From NCBI GenBank assembly GCA_910588155.1, contig CAJUPB010000001.1, positions 124,001-188,000 on the forward strand: DNA of 64,000 nucleotides. The letters are read 5' to 3'. The notes under the pieces were generated by a model. The model saw only the letters and a list, made by a program, of their open reading frames with translations, had not been told where the DNA came from and did no database searches. This document shows, one piece after another, positions 15,413-23,203 of this stretch (position 1 is its first letter; each line of letters opens with the position of its first letter). The position numbers were made by a program, and so were the translations under genes. The stretch is from an uncultured Christensenellaceae bacterium (GTDB lineage Bacteria; Bacillota; Clostridia; Christensenellales; Pumilibacteraceae).

Positions 15413-16008
15413 AAAAAACGGTATTGTTTGTAATTTTACAGCAATTTGCGGATTGGGAGTCCGCATATATTTCGTCTGCAATTAAAATGTTGGGCAACAA
15501 TAAATTCGAAATCAAAACCGTTTCGGTCGGCAAAGAGCCTGTTCAGTCGATTGGAGGGTTTTCGGTTTTGCCCGATTACGGTTTTGATTCAATCCCGAAA
15601 GATTATTCCGCACTGATTTTGACGGGAGGATTATCGTGGCGCACAAATGCGGCGCACGCCGTAAAACCGTTAGTTGACGACTGCCTTTGCCGCGGCTCGC
15701 TCTTGGGAGGTATTTGCGATGCATCCGCCTTTCTCGGCACAGTCGGCGCTTTAAACGACGTCAATCATACCGCAAACGATTTGGACGACTTAATTCAATG
15801 GGCGGGGGAGCGATATACCGGCAAAAACAAATTTGTTCACAAACAAGCAGTTCGAGACAAGAATATAATAACCGCAAACGGAACCGCAACTTTGGAATTT
15901 GCAAAAGAAATCCTGATTGCGTTGAATGTTGCAAGCGACAAAGCTATTTCGGAATGGTATGAATTTCATAAGCTCGGCGTTTATACATTCGGTGTGCCGA
16001 AAATGTAA
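15409..16008 (+). CDS. DJ-1/PfpI family protein
   Basis: 199 residues. Begins with a Rossmann-like strand (TVLFVILQQFADWE). The nucleophile elbow GGICDASAFLG carries the conserved Cys, and the motif LILTGGLSW precedes it. Relatives include amidotransferase-like, glyoxalase and chaperone proteins; the precise reaction is not deducible. Last gene of the operon and convergent with the ZIP transporter. Confidence 0.85.
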   Translation: MKKTVLFVILQQFADWESAYISSAIKMLGNNKFEIKTVSVGKEPVQSIGGFSVLPDYGFDSIPKDYSALILTGGLSWRTNAAHAVKPLVDDCLCRGSLLGGICDASAFLGTVGALNDVNHTANDLDDLIQWAGERYTGKNKFVHKQAVRDKNIITANGTATLEFAKEILIALNVASDKAISEWYEFHKLGVYTFGVPKM

Positions 16009-16038
16009 CTCACAATTACTTTTGCCGCATACATAATA

Positions 16039-16833
16039 TTATCCCAAAGCCACGTCAAGCACCATCATTACGAGGAATCCGACAATGCTTCCGATAACCG
16101 CAAGATTTTTATGCTCGTTTGCTTCGGGAATAAGTTCGCTGCATACGACGGATATCATTGCGCCTGCGCTGAACGCAAGAGCAAAAGGCAAGAATGCTCG
16201 CATAAGAGTTGCAAGATAGAAGCCTATAATTGCGGCGATAGGCTCTACAACGCCGCTGGCCTGCCCGTAGAAAAACGCTTTGCCGCGCCCCATACCTTCT
16301 CTTCGCAAAGGCAGGGCAACCGAGACTCCCTCGGGAAAGTTTTGTATACCGATTCCGAGCGCAAGCAGAAATGCCCCTACGGATTCGCAACCGGGAACAC
16401 CGAGAGCGAATGCACCGAAAGCCACGCCGACGCTCAATCCCTCGGGAATGTTATGCAATGTTATCGAGCTCACAAGCATAATACTTCGCTTCAAAGATTT
16501 GCCTTGCGCTTCGTCTTTAAGCTTGATTGCTTTATCCAGCAGTTTGCTTGCGAGTATCACAAAAAAGCCGCCCACCGCAAAACCGACAGCCGGCCATAAC
16601 CAGGATATGTATCCGAGAGTTTCCGAGAGTTCTATTGCAGGAGCCAGAAGAGACCAAAAAGATGCGGCAATCATAACGCCCGCAGAAAAGCCCATCATCA
16701 AATCAAGCACTTTTCTGTTTACGGTTTTGAAAAAGAAAACCGTGGCTGCGCCGAGAGCGGTGACGCCCCAAGTAAACGTAGTCGCTATTACCGCCATCCA
16801 TATAGGCGGAATTTGCATCAGAAAGTCAAGCAT
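16039..16833 (-). CDS. ZIP family metal transporter
   Basis: 264 residues with about eight membrane segments. Metal-binding signatures of ZIP importers are HNIPEG (127-132) and QNFPEG (164-169). Family members such as ZupT take up Zn, Fe or Mn. Start ATG with GGAGA site. It is divergent from the Mn-exporter-like MntP with 66 bp between starts, so import and export of divalent metal may be set from one control region. Confidence 0.9.
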   Translation of the reverse strand: MLDFLMQIPPIWMAVIATTFTWGVTALGAATVFFFKTVNRKVLDLMMGFSAGVMIAASFWSLLAPAIELSETLGYISWLWPAVGFAVGGFFVILASKLLDKAIKLKDEAQGKSLKRSIMLVSSITLHNIPEGLSVGVAFGAFALGVPGCESVGAFLLALGIGIQNFPEGVSVALPLRREGMGRGKAFFYGQASGVVEPIAAIIGFYLATLMRAFLPFALAFSAGAMISVVCSELIPEANEHKNLAVIGSIVGFLVMMVLDVALG

Positions 16834-16899
16834 AAATTTCTCCTTTTGTAATAAATTTCTCTTGTATTATATTGATTTCAACGTATCGGTGTGATTTTA

Positions 16900-17457
16900 A
16901 TGGACTATTTCATTTTGTTTTTATTGGCAATATCATTGAGCATAGACGCTTTTTCCGTGTCAATCTGCGACGGTATGATTATGACTCTCAACAACCGACG
17001 CAGGTTCTTTATTGCGGGAACTTTCGGCATTATGCAGGGCGCTATGCCAATCATAGGTTTTTTTCTCGGCTCGCTGTTTGTCGGCTATATCAGTCCGTAC
17101 GACGGCATTCTTTCGTTTGTTCTTCTGCTTATAATCGGAATCAAAATGATTGTGGACGCCTGCAAGAATCAAAAATGTTCGACTTCCGACTTTTCCGTTC
17201 CTTCCGTATTATTGCAAGGAGTGGCAACAAGCATAGACGCGCTTGCGGTCGGTGTGACGCTGCTTTCGATGAAAGTAATTATTTGGATAGCCGCTCCCGT
17301 CATTGCCGTCGTGACCTTTGTTTTAAGTTTGCTCGCCCTGTTATGCGGAGAAAAACTTGTCGGGCTGTTTAAAGGTCGCTCGTATATAGCTCAAATAATC
17401 GGCGGCGCCGTGCTTATACTCATAGGCATAAAAATCATCGTGGAAAGTTTCATATAG
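16900..17457 (+). CDS. mntP: MntP-like manganese efflux protein
   Basis: About 185 residues in six membrane segments. Two internal repeats carry the family aspartates: LSIDAFSVSICDG and TSIDALAVGVT. Known MntP proteins export Mn(II). GTG at 16891 is an in-frame alternative to ATG 16900; neither has a good Shine-Dalgarno. A possible promoter is TTGTAA (16846-16851) with TATATT (16868-16873). No yybP-ykoY type Mn riboswitch could fit in the short upstream gap. A terminator follows. Confidence 0.88.
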   Translation: MDYFILFLLAISLSIDAFSVSICDGMIMTLNNRRRFFIAGTFGIMQGAMPIIGFFLGSLFVGYISPYDGILSFVLLLIIGIKMIVDACKNQKCSTSDFSVPSVLLQGVATSIDALAVGVTLLSMKVIIWIAAPVIAVVTFVLSLLALLCGEKLVGLFKGRSYIAQIIGGAVLILIGIKIIVESFI

Positions 17458-17528
17458 TCAATAAGTTTACCGATATAAAAAGTTTCGTCGGTTACCGCAT
17501 TTTTACAAAATAAACGGAAAAAGAACCA

Positions 17529-17557
17529 AAATCGCCAAATTACGGCGATTTTTTTTT
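17529..17557 (+). terminator. Terminator after mntP
   Basis: AAATCGCC / GGCGATTT stem followed by a run of nine or more T. Confidence 0.88.
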
Positions 17558-17596
17558 GCTACAATTGAGGAAGCAATCAAATCGAGGAAATCGTAT

Positions 17597-17905
17597 ATGA
17601 ACATACAACACAGATTAAACGGAACAACATTGCACGTGGGACTCATAGGAGAGTTGGACGAAAGTCACGCCGCATTTGTTCGCGAGCATTTGGACGAAAT
17701 GTTCGAAAAGTGCAAAATAAGCGAAGCGATTATCGATATGTCCGAACTGTCGTTTATGGACAGCACCGGCATAGGAGTGCTGATAGGACGGTATAAAGCG
17801 CTGAAAAACAAAGGTGTGCGGCTATTCGTCGAAAGACCGTCGCGCGCCGTAGACAAAGTATTGTCGCTGACCGGAATTTACAAGATAATACCAAAAATAT
17901 GCTAA
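17597..17905 (+). CDS. spoIIAA: Anti-sigma-F factor antagonist
   Basis: 102 residues, STAS fold. The phosphorylated serine lies in FMDSTGIGVLIGRY (DSTGIG, Ser56), as in SpoIIAA of Bacillus. In the forespore the unphosphorylated form binds SpoIIAB and frees sigma F. ATG follows CGAGGA. First gene of spoIIAA-spoIIAB-sigF with an 7-bp gap to the next gene. Confidence 0.95.
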   Translation: MNIQHRLNGTTLHVGLIGELDESHAAFVREHLDEMFEKCKISEAIIDMSELSFMDSTGIGVLIGRYKALKNKGVRLFVERPSRAVDKVLSLTGIYKIIPKIC

Positions 17906-17912
17906 TCGGAGA

Positions 17913-18362
17913 ATGAAAATGGAAAACAATATGAGTTTGAAAATCAAAGCAATCAGCAGAAACGAAGCTTTTGCCAGAAGCGTGGTAGGCGCATTTTGCG
18001 TGGAATTAAATCCGACTATGGACGAAATAAACGATATAAAAACCGCAGTGTCGGAAGCCGTGACAAACTGCATTGTTCACGCATACGACTACAAAGACGG
18101 AGAAATCGAAATAAACGCAGACATACAGGGAAGCTGTTTACATATCGAAATAAAAGATTTCGGTGTCGGAATTGACGATATTGCCAAAGCCAGGCAACCC
18201 TTTTTCACGACGAAGCCGGACGAAGAACGCTCGGGAATGGGTTTCACCGTTATGGAATCGTTTATGGACACATTGACCGTCGAAAAGAATTCTCCCTGCG
18301 GCACAATCGTAAAAATGTCAAAAACTTTCGGTATGAATAAGCGCAAGGCGGACGAAAAGTGA
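17913..18362 (+). CDS. spoIIAB: Anti-sigma-F factor, serine kinase
   Basis: 149 residues, a GHKL ATPase/kinase. N-box: VSEAVTNCIVHAYD; G1 box: DFGVGIDD; G2-like: ERSGMGFTVM. It holds sigma F inactive and phosphorylates SpoIIAA. The ATG at 17931 (MSLKIKA) is an alternative start. Its stop overlaps the GTG start of sigF (GTGA). Confidence 0.95.
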   Translation: MKMENNMSLKIKAISRNEAFARSVVGAFCVELNPTMDEINDIKTAVSEAVTNCIVHAYDYKDGEIEINADIQGSCLHIEIKDFGVGIDDIAKARQPFFTTKPDEERSGMGFTVMESFMDTLTVEKNSPCGTIVKMSKTFGMNKRKADEK

Positions 18363-19075
18363 TTGAACAAAGCGAGCTTTTGGCTTTAATCAAACAGGCG
18401 CAGGAGGGCAGCGAAAGCGCAAAAGCCAAAATATTGACAGACAATTCTCCTCTGATTAAAAGCGTCATACGCAGATTCAAAAATAAAGGCGTCGAATATG
18501 AAGACTTGTTTCAGCTCGGAAGCATAGGATTTTTGAAAGCAATCAAAAATTTTTCTCCCGAATTCGGAGTCAAGTTTTCCACTTATGCCGTTCCTATGAT
18601 TGCGGGAGAGGTAAAACGCTTTTTGCGAGATGACGGATATATTAAAGTTTCACGTTCCACAAAGTCGCTTGCCTCGAAAATAGCTTATTTTACTCAAACA
18701 TATAAAAATGAACACAACGAAAGCCCGAAAGTCGAAGATATCGCAAAAGAGTTCGGTATCGAAGCGCAAGAAGTGGTTTTTGCTATGGACTCTTTAAAAT
18801 TTCCCGTGTCCATTTATGACAAAACGGACGACGAACACAGTCAGTCTCTGTCCGAAAAACTGTCTTCCGACGAAAACACGGAAGACAATATAGACAAAAT
18901 TTTATTGAAAGATATTATAGAAAAACTCGACGAAAGAGAGAAAAAAATTATCATATTGCGTTATTTCAGAGATAAAACTCAAAGCGAAGTGGCAAGAGTT
19001 CTGAACGTTTCACAGGTTCAGGTATCCAGACTCGAATCAAAAATTCTAGACAAAATGAAATCCGAACTTGTATAA
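18359..19075 (+). CDS. sigF: Sporulation sigma factor F
   Basis: 238 residues from GTG 18359, overlapping spoIIAB. Region 2 (EDLFQLGSIGFLKAIKNFSPEFGVKFSTYAVP, split here for length) with the -10 binding helix, region 3 (KVEDIAKEFGI), and region 4 with the helix-turn-helix KTQSEVARVLNVSQVQVSRLE. Gene order identifies it as sigma F, the first forespore-specific factor, rather than sigma G or B. A terminator follows. Confidence 0.95.
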   Translation: MIEQSELLALIKQAQEGSESAKAKILTDNSPLIKSVIRRFKNKGVEYEDLFQLGSIGFLKAIKNFSPEFGVKFSTYAVPMIAGEVKRFLRDDGYIKVSRSTKSLASKIAYFTQTYKNEHNESPKVEDIAKEFGIEAQEVVFAMDSLKFPVSIYDKTDDEHSQSLSEKLSSDENTEDNIDKILLKDIIEKLDEREKKIIILRYFRDKTQSEVARVLNVSQVQVSRLESKILDKMKSELV

Positions 19076-19103
19076 ATTTTATTATACAATACGGCACAAA
19101 TCG

Positions 19104-19134
19104 AGCGCGACATCTTTACGGTCGCGCTTTTTTT
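19104..19134 (+). terminator. Terminator after sigF
   Basis: AGCGCGAC / GTCGCGCT stem followed by TTTTTTT. Confidence 0.88.
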
Positions 19135-19146
19135 GCCGTCGTTTTG

Positions 19147-19176
19147 GAATAAAAGAAAACGACGTTTTGCATATTA
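19147..19176 (+). promoter_or_regulatory. Sigma-G/F-type promoter before spoVA
   Basis: GAATA (19147-19151), 18-nt spacer, CATATTA (19170-19176). This fits the known forespore consensus G-H-A-T-R / C-A-T-n-H-T-A. In Bacillus the spoVA operon is read by sigma G. Confidence 0.65.
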
Positions 19177-19193
19177 AATATGAGGTAAACAAA

Positions 19194-19307
19194 ATGAATC
19201 ACGTACAACTCGAAAACGATTTATACAAAAATGCCGACGATAACGAAATTTTTATAGATGAGGGAGGACAAAAAATTGAACGTCAATGCGGAAGAAGAGA
19301 GAAATAA
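19194..19307 (+). CDS. Possible small ORF before spoVAC (37 aa)
   Basis: ATG 19194 encodes MNHVQLENDLYKNADDNEIF… , acidic, ending inside the 5' end of spoVAC. Weak ribosome site. It sits right behind the forespore promoter and could be a coupled leader or a small spore protein. No family recognised. Confidence 0.3.
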   Translation: MNHVQLENDLYKNADDNEIFIDEGGQKIERQCGRREK

Positions 19308-19743
19308 ACGTTACGGAAAATACGTTACGGCAATAACGCCGACGACTTCATTCTGGAAGTCGCTTTGGAACAGCTTTTGGATAGGCGGACTGACTTGTTG
19401 CATAGGACAAGGTTTGTTTGACTTATTCAAACTTGCCTTTCCGTCGCTTTCACAGGATATGCTCGGAAATATTACGTCTATGACATTGATAACCGTGGCA
19501 ATTCTTTTTACCGGTTTCGGATTTTACGACGTTATTGCCAGACGGGGCGGAGCGGGGTCTTTTCTTCCGATAACCGGTTTTGCCAACGCTATGTCCAGCG
19601 CGTCGATGGAATTCAAAACGGAAGGACTGATATTCGGAACAAGCGTCAAACTGTTTTCCGTCGTAGGTCCCGTCGTTGTCAACGGTATAGTCTGGTCCAC
19701 AGTGGCGGGGCTTATTCACTTGATACTTTTCGGGAGGGTGTGA
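19276..19743 (+). CDS. spoVAC: Stage V sporulation protein AC
   Basis: 155 residues from TTG 19276, which has GGGAGG 8 nt upstream; an in-frame ATG at 19258 lacks a site. Several membrane segments (FWIGGLTCCIGQGLFDLF, MTLITVAILFTGFGFYDVIA) and the conserved GGAGSFLPITGFAN. SpoVAC is the membrane channel for Ca-dipicolinate in forespore inner membranes. Overlaps spoVAD by 4 bp. Confidence 0.93.
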   Translation: MNVNAEEERNKRYGKYVTAITPTTSFWKSLWNSFWIGGLTCCIGQGLFDLFKLAFPSLSQDMLGNITSMTLITVAILFTGFGFYDVIARRGGAGSFLPITGFANAMSSASMEFKTEGLIFGTSVKLFSVVGPVVVNGIVWSTVAGLIHLILFGRV

Positions 19744-20816
19744 TGAGCATAACTTTGCATAAAGGAGAAAATTGCGGTTTTACCGAAAACGTGATTGTTT
19801 CGCCGCCGCCGAAACAAACTTCGAAAAGTCGCCAAACGATATTTTTCGAGAATCCGCCGCGAATATCCGGAAGAATGGCTGTGGTCGGCGAAAAAGAGGG
19901 AAAAGGTCCTGTCGGAGCATATTTCGACAAAATCGTAAAAGACGCAAAGTGGGGCGAAAAGACATTCGAACGTGCCGAAATCGATATGCTGATGTGCGCA
20001 ATCAAAGGCTCGATTTCCGATGCGGATTTATCGGAAACTGACGTGCAGCTCCTTATTACGGGAGACCTCTTGAATCAACTTACAAGTTCCAGCTACGTCG
20101 CCCGCGAGCTTTCTATGCCGCATTTAGGGCTTTACAGCGCGTGCTCCACAATGTCGGAGTCTTTGGCAATAGGTGCCGCATTTATTAACGCAGGTTATTT
20201 CGACACCGTCGCGTGCGCTACGGTAAGTCATTTTGCGACGGCGGAAAGACAGTTTCGGTATCCGCTCGAATACGGTTGTCAACGTCCTCCGTATGCGCAG
20301 TGGACTGTGACGGGAGCGGGAAGCAGTGTTTTGACAAAAGACGGAAAAGGACCGAGAATAACCTCCGCCACGCTCGGCAAAGTTATCGATTTCGGCACGA
20401 ACGACTTGAATAATATGGGCGCGGCAATGGCTCCCGCCGCAATGAGTACGCTTCTTTCGATGTTCAAAGAGACCGATACTTCGGGTGACGATTACGACCT
20501 GATTCTCACGGGCGACCTCGGAAAGCTCGGCTCGGACATACTGAGAGATTTGATGCTGGAACAGGGATATTATCTCGGGCAGAATTATATCGATTGCGGC
20601 AATATTATATACGACGTTACGCAAAAATGTTATCAGGGCGGCAGCGGCGCGGGATGCAGTGCATCGGTTCTCAATTCGTTTGTTTTGGACAAAATGGAAC
20701 GAGGGCAATACAACAAAATAGCGTATCTCGCAACGGGAGCGCTTATGAGTACGCAAAGTTGCTATCAGGGCGAAACTATACCTTGTATAAGTCACGCCGT
20801 CATAATAGAGAGGTGA
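19740..20816 (+). CDS. spoVAD: Stage V sporulation protein AD
   Basis: 358 residues, thiolase-fold but non-enzymatic in known cases. LYSACSTMSESLAIGAAFI keeps the position of the thiolase cysteine. SpoVAD binds dipicolinic acid for loading into the spore core. ATG 19740 overlaps spoVAC (ATGA-type); 3 nt separate it from spoVAE. Confidence 0.95.
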   Translation: MMSITLHKGENCGFTENVIVSPPPKQTSKSRQTIFFENPPRISGRMAVVGEKEGKGPVGAYFDKIVKDAKWGEKTFERAEIDMLMCAIKGSISDADLSETDVQLLITGDLLNQLTSSSYVARELSMPHLGLYSACSTMSESLAIGAAFINAGYFDTVACATVSHFATAERQFRYPLEYGCQRPPYAQWTVTGAGSSVLTKDGKGPRITSATLGKVIDFGTNDLNNMGAAMAPAAMSTLLSMFKETDTSGDDYDLILTGDLGKLGSDILRDLMLEQGYYLGQNYIDCGNIIYDVTQKCYQGGSGAGCSASVLNSFVLDKMERGQYNKIAYLATGALMSTQSCYQGETIPCISHAVIIER

Positions 20817-20819
20817 ATA

Positions 20820-21185
20820 ATGAGTATTGTACTGACATATCTGTCTGTTTTCGGATTCGGGGGACTGTTTTGCTCGCTGGCACAAATTTTGATAATAAAA
20901 ACAAAACTCACTCCGGCAAGGATACTCGTGCTTTTTCTGATTTTGGGCATTGTGCTCGAAGGACTCGGCGTTTACAAATATATTTTTGCAATAGCCAAAT
21001 CCGGCGTCAGCATTCCGATTATCGGTTTCGGGGCGGCATTAGCCAGAGGTTCCATCGAAATGGCAAGACAAGTCGGATTTTTGGGCGCGTTCGCAGGGGG
21101 ACTGATTAGAACCGCTTACGGTGTAGGCGCGGCAATAGTCGCAAGCTATCTCATAACGCTTATATTCTCGCCCAAATCCAAATAA
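20820..21185 (+). CDS. spoVAE: Stage V sporulation protein AE
   Basis: 121 residues with three to four hydrophobic segments; conserved ILVLFLILGIVLEGLGVYK and FGAALARGSIEMARQ. Partner of SpoVAC in dipicolinate transport. Behind GAGAGG. Its stop overlaps the next ATG (TAATG). Confidence 0.93.
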   Translation: MSIVLTYLSVFGFGGLFCSLAQILIIKTKLTPARILVLFLILGIVLEGLGVYKYIFAIAKSGVSIPIIGFGAALARGSIEMARQVGFLGAFAGGLIRTAYGVGAAIVASYLITLIFSPKSK

Positions 21186-21898
21186 TGAAACTTTTGCGGT
21201 CTGCGTGCATATTTAATAGTATGGCGCAGTCCGCATACATAATCAAAAGAAAGAAAAAAAAGTTCGTTCGTATCACGGCGATTTTGGTTTCGGCGTGCAT
21301 TTTGACGTCGCTTGTAATAGCGCATTTGGCAATCAATGTAAATCCCATATTGGAAATTGTCGCAAACGACGAAGTGAAGAACCGTTCGACCATTATCGTA
21401 AATAAAGCTCTTTGCAGCGTTATGGGCAATAATATTTCATACGACGATATTGTTTCCATAAAGAAAAACAACGACGGAATGATAGAATCTATGAGCGTCA
21501 ACACAATTCTGGTCAGCAGCATCGCACAAAACACCACTCTTTTGATACAATCCGAATTGAATAAAATAGGGCAGATGGAAATCAGTGTTCCTCTCGGTAC
21601 TTTGAGCGGGATTACTTTTTTTGGCGGCGTCGGTCCGAATATAACGGTTCGATGTATTCCCGTAGGGTCCGTCAACGTCTCGTTTAAGTCGGTATTTACC
21701 GCGGCGGGAATAAATAATACGCTTCATTCAATCGTTATGAATTTCGACACGACGGTCAATGTTATCATTCCGGGACTAAAAAACCGAGTCAACGTCAAAA
21801 CGGAAGTTTTGGTCGCGGATACGGTTATTATAGGCGAAGTTCCGAACACGTATTTAAACTCGTCGCTTCTGGACGGAATGCTGAATCTAGTGCCTTAA
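21185..21898 (+). CDS. yunB: Sporulation protein YunB
   Basis: 237 residues. A lysine-rich start (KRKKKKF), one N-terminal membrane anchor (about 29-50), then an extracytoplasmic domain with VPLGTLSG and FFGGVGPNITVRCIPVGSV, typical of YunB. In Bacillus YunB is a sigma-E-dependent protein needed for full sporulation. Here it is attached to the spoVA operon by an overlapping TAATG, which is unusual because the two would be needed in different cell compartments. Confidence 0.85.
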   Translation: MKLLRSACIFNSMAQSAYIIKRKKKKFVRITAILVSACILTSLVIAHLAINVNPILEIVANDEVKNRSTIIVNKALCSVMGNNISYDDIVSIKKNNDGMIESMSVNTILVSSIAQNTTLLIQSELNKIGQMEISVPLGTLSGITFFGGVGPNITVRCIPVGSVNVSFKSVFTAAGINNTLHSIVMNFDTTVNVIIPGLKNRVNVKTEVLVADTVIIGEVPNTYLNSSLLDGMLNLVP

Positions 21899-21903
21899 AA
21901 CAG

Positions 21904-21932
21904 TTGATTTTATTTATCGAAAGTGATATACT
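21904..21932 (+). promoter_or_regulatory. Promoter of pheST leader
   Basis: TTGATT (21904-21909), 17-nt spacer, TATACT (21927-21932); start expected near 21939. Confidence 0.7.
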
Positions 21933-21938
21933 GTATGG

Positions 21939-22160
21939 GTAAATGCGTTATGACCGCAACATAAGACAGACGCAGCGAACAGAGATTGTCGGTAGCTGAA
22001 AAGACAAGAGCGTCGAGGATTTTCCTTGCGGCAAGCAGACTTTTCGAAGAAACAAGAGTAGGAGAGTCCGTCGGTTACGTTATAACCTTTAAAGGCGCTT
22101 TGCGCGAAATTGGGTGGTACCACGCTTTAAACGTCCCGAAGATATCTTCGGGATTTATTT
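21939..22160 (+). promoter_or_regulatory. T-box riboswitch (phenylalanine)
   Basis: The T-box sequence TGGGTGGTACCACGC is at 22111-22125, followed by the perfect terminator palindrome TCCCGAAGATATCTTCGGGA (22134-22153) and a T-rich run. The upstream about 150 nt can form stem I. A TTC at 22043-22045 in CTTTTCGAAG is the likely phenylalanine specifier. Uncharged tRNA-Phe would stabilise the antiterminator and turn on pheST. Confidence 0.92.
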
Positions 22161-22175
22161 TATATCGGAGGTTTT

Positions 22176-23195
22176 ATGAAACAACAAATCGAAAAACTGA
22201 CCGCAAGCTGCATAAGGCAAATCAAAGCCGCATCAACGCGAAAAGTTCTTACCGACATCAAAGTCGGCGTTCTCGGCAAAAGCGGAGAGTTGACTGCACT
22301 TCTGCGGAATCTGAAAGACCTTCCTTGCGAGCAGCGTCCCGAAGCAGGCAAACTGGTCAATGAAGCGAGGGAAAAACTCGAAGCGGCATTTGCGGAAAAA
22401 TTCGAAGTTCTGCACAAAGAAGAAGTTGCCGCAAAATTGGCGTCGGAGAGAATCGACATCACAATAGACCGCCCTTATCACGACGTCGGTTGTTTGCACC
22501 CTTTAAACAAAGTGAAAAACGAAATTGTCGACTTTTTTGTTTCTCTCGGATTTATAGTTACGGACAGTCCCGAAATAGAAACCGACTATTATAATTTCGA
22601 GGCGCTCAATACGCCCGCCGACCATCCCGCAAGAGATGTGCAAGACACTTTCTATATAAACGACCATATCTTGCTGCGGTCGCAAACTTCCACGGGACAG
22701 ATACGTACTATGGAAAAAGTCAAGCCTCCAATCAAAATGATATCGCCCGGTCGAGTGTACCGCGCCGACGATTTGGACGCCACACACTCGCCTATGTTTC
22801 ACCAAATAGAAGGGCTGGTGGTCGACAAACATATCACAATGTGCGACCTGAAAGGAATATTGGATATGTTTGCGAAACACTTTTTCGACGAGAAGTGTAA
22901 AACAAGATTTCGTCCTTCTTATTTTCCCTTCACCGAACCCAGCGTCGAAGTGGACGTCAGCTGCAATCATTGCCACGGAAGCGGATGCCGAGTATGCAAG
23001 GGAACAGGCTGGATAGAAATATTGGGCGCGGGAATGGTGAACCGCAATGTTTTGACAAATTGCGGAATAAACCCCGACGAATACACGGGATTTGCTTTCG
23101 GAATGGGATTGGAACGCATTACGAATATAATCTACAAAACGGATATGCGCGCGATTTTCGAAAACGATATTCGGTTTTTGAAACAGTTCAAGTGA
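22176..23195 (+). CDS. pheS: Phenylalanyl-tRNA synthetase alpha subunit
   Basis: 339 residues. N-terminal coiled coil, then the class II core: motif 2 region with VYRADDLDATHSPMFHQIEGL and motif 3 FAFGMGLERITNI. Charges tRNA-Phe as alpha2-beta2 with PheT. CGGAGG site before ATG. Contains a cysteine cluster CNHCHGSGCRVCKGTGW, present in a number of clostridial PheS proteins. Confidence 0.97.
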   Translation: MKQQIEKLTASCIRQIKAASTRKVLTDIKVGVLGKSGELTALLRNLKDLPCEQRPEAGKLVNEAREKLEAAFAEKFEVLHKEEVAAKLASERIDITIDRPYHDVGCLHPLNKVKNEIVDFFVSLGFIVTDSPEIETDYYNFEALNTPADHPARDVQDTFYINDHILLRSQTSTGQIRTMEKVKPPIKMISPGRVYRADDLDATHSPMFHQIEGLVVDKHITMCDLKGILDMFAKHFFDEKCKTRFRPSYFPFTEPSVEVDVSCNHCHGSGCRVCKGTGWIEILGAGMVNRNVLTNCGINPDEYTGFAFGMGLERITNIIYKTDMRAIFENDIRFLKQFK

Positions 23196-23203
23196 GGTGA
23201 ATT

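Noticed and set aside
20124..20885. 253-codon minus-strand ORF over spoVAD
   Set aside because: Antisense to a conserved gene with no recognisable motif.
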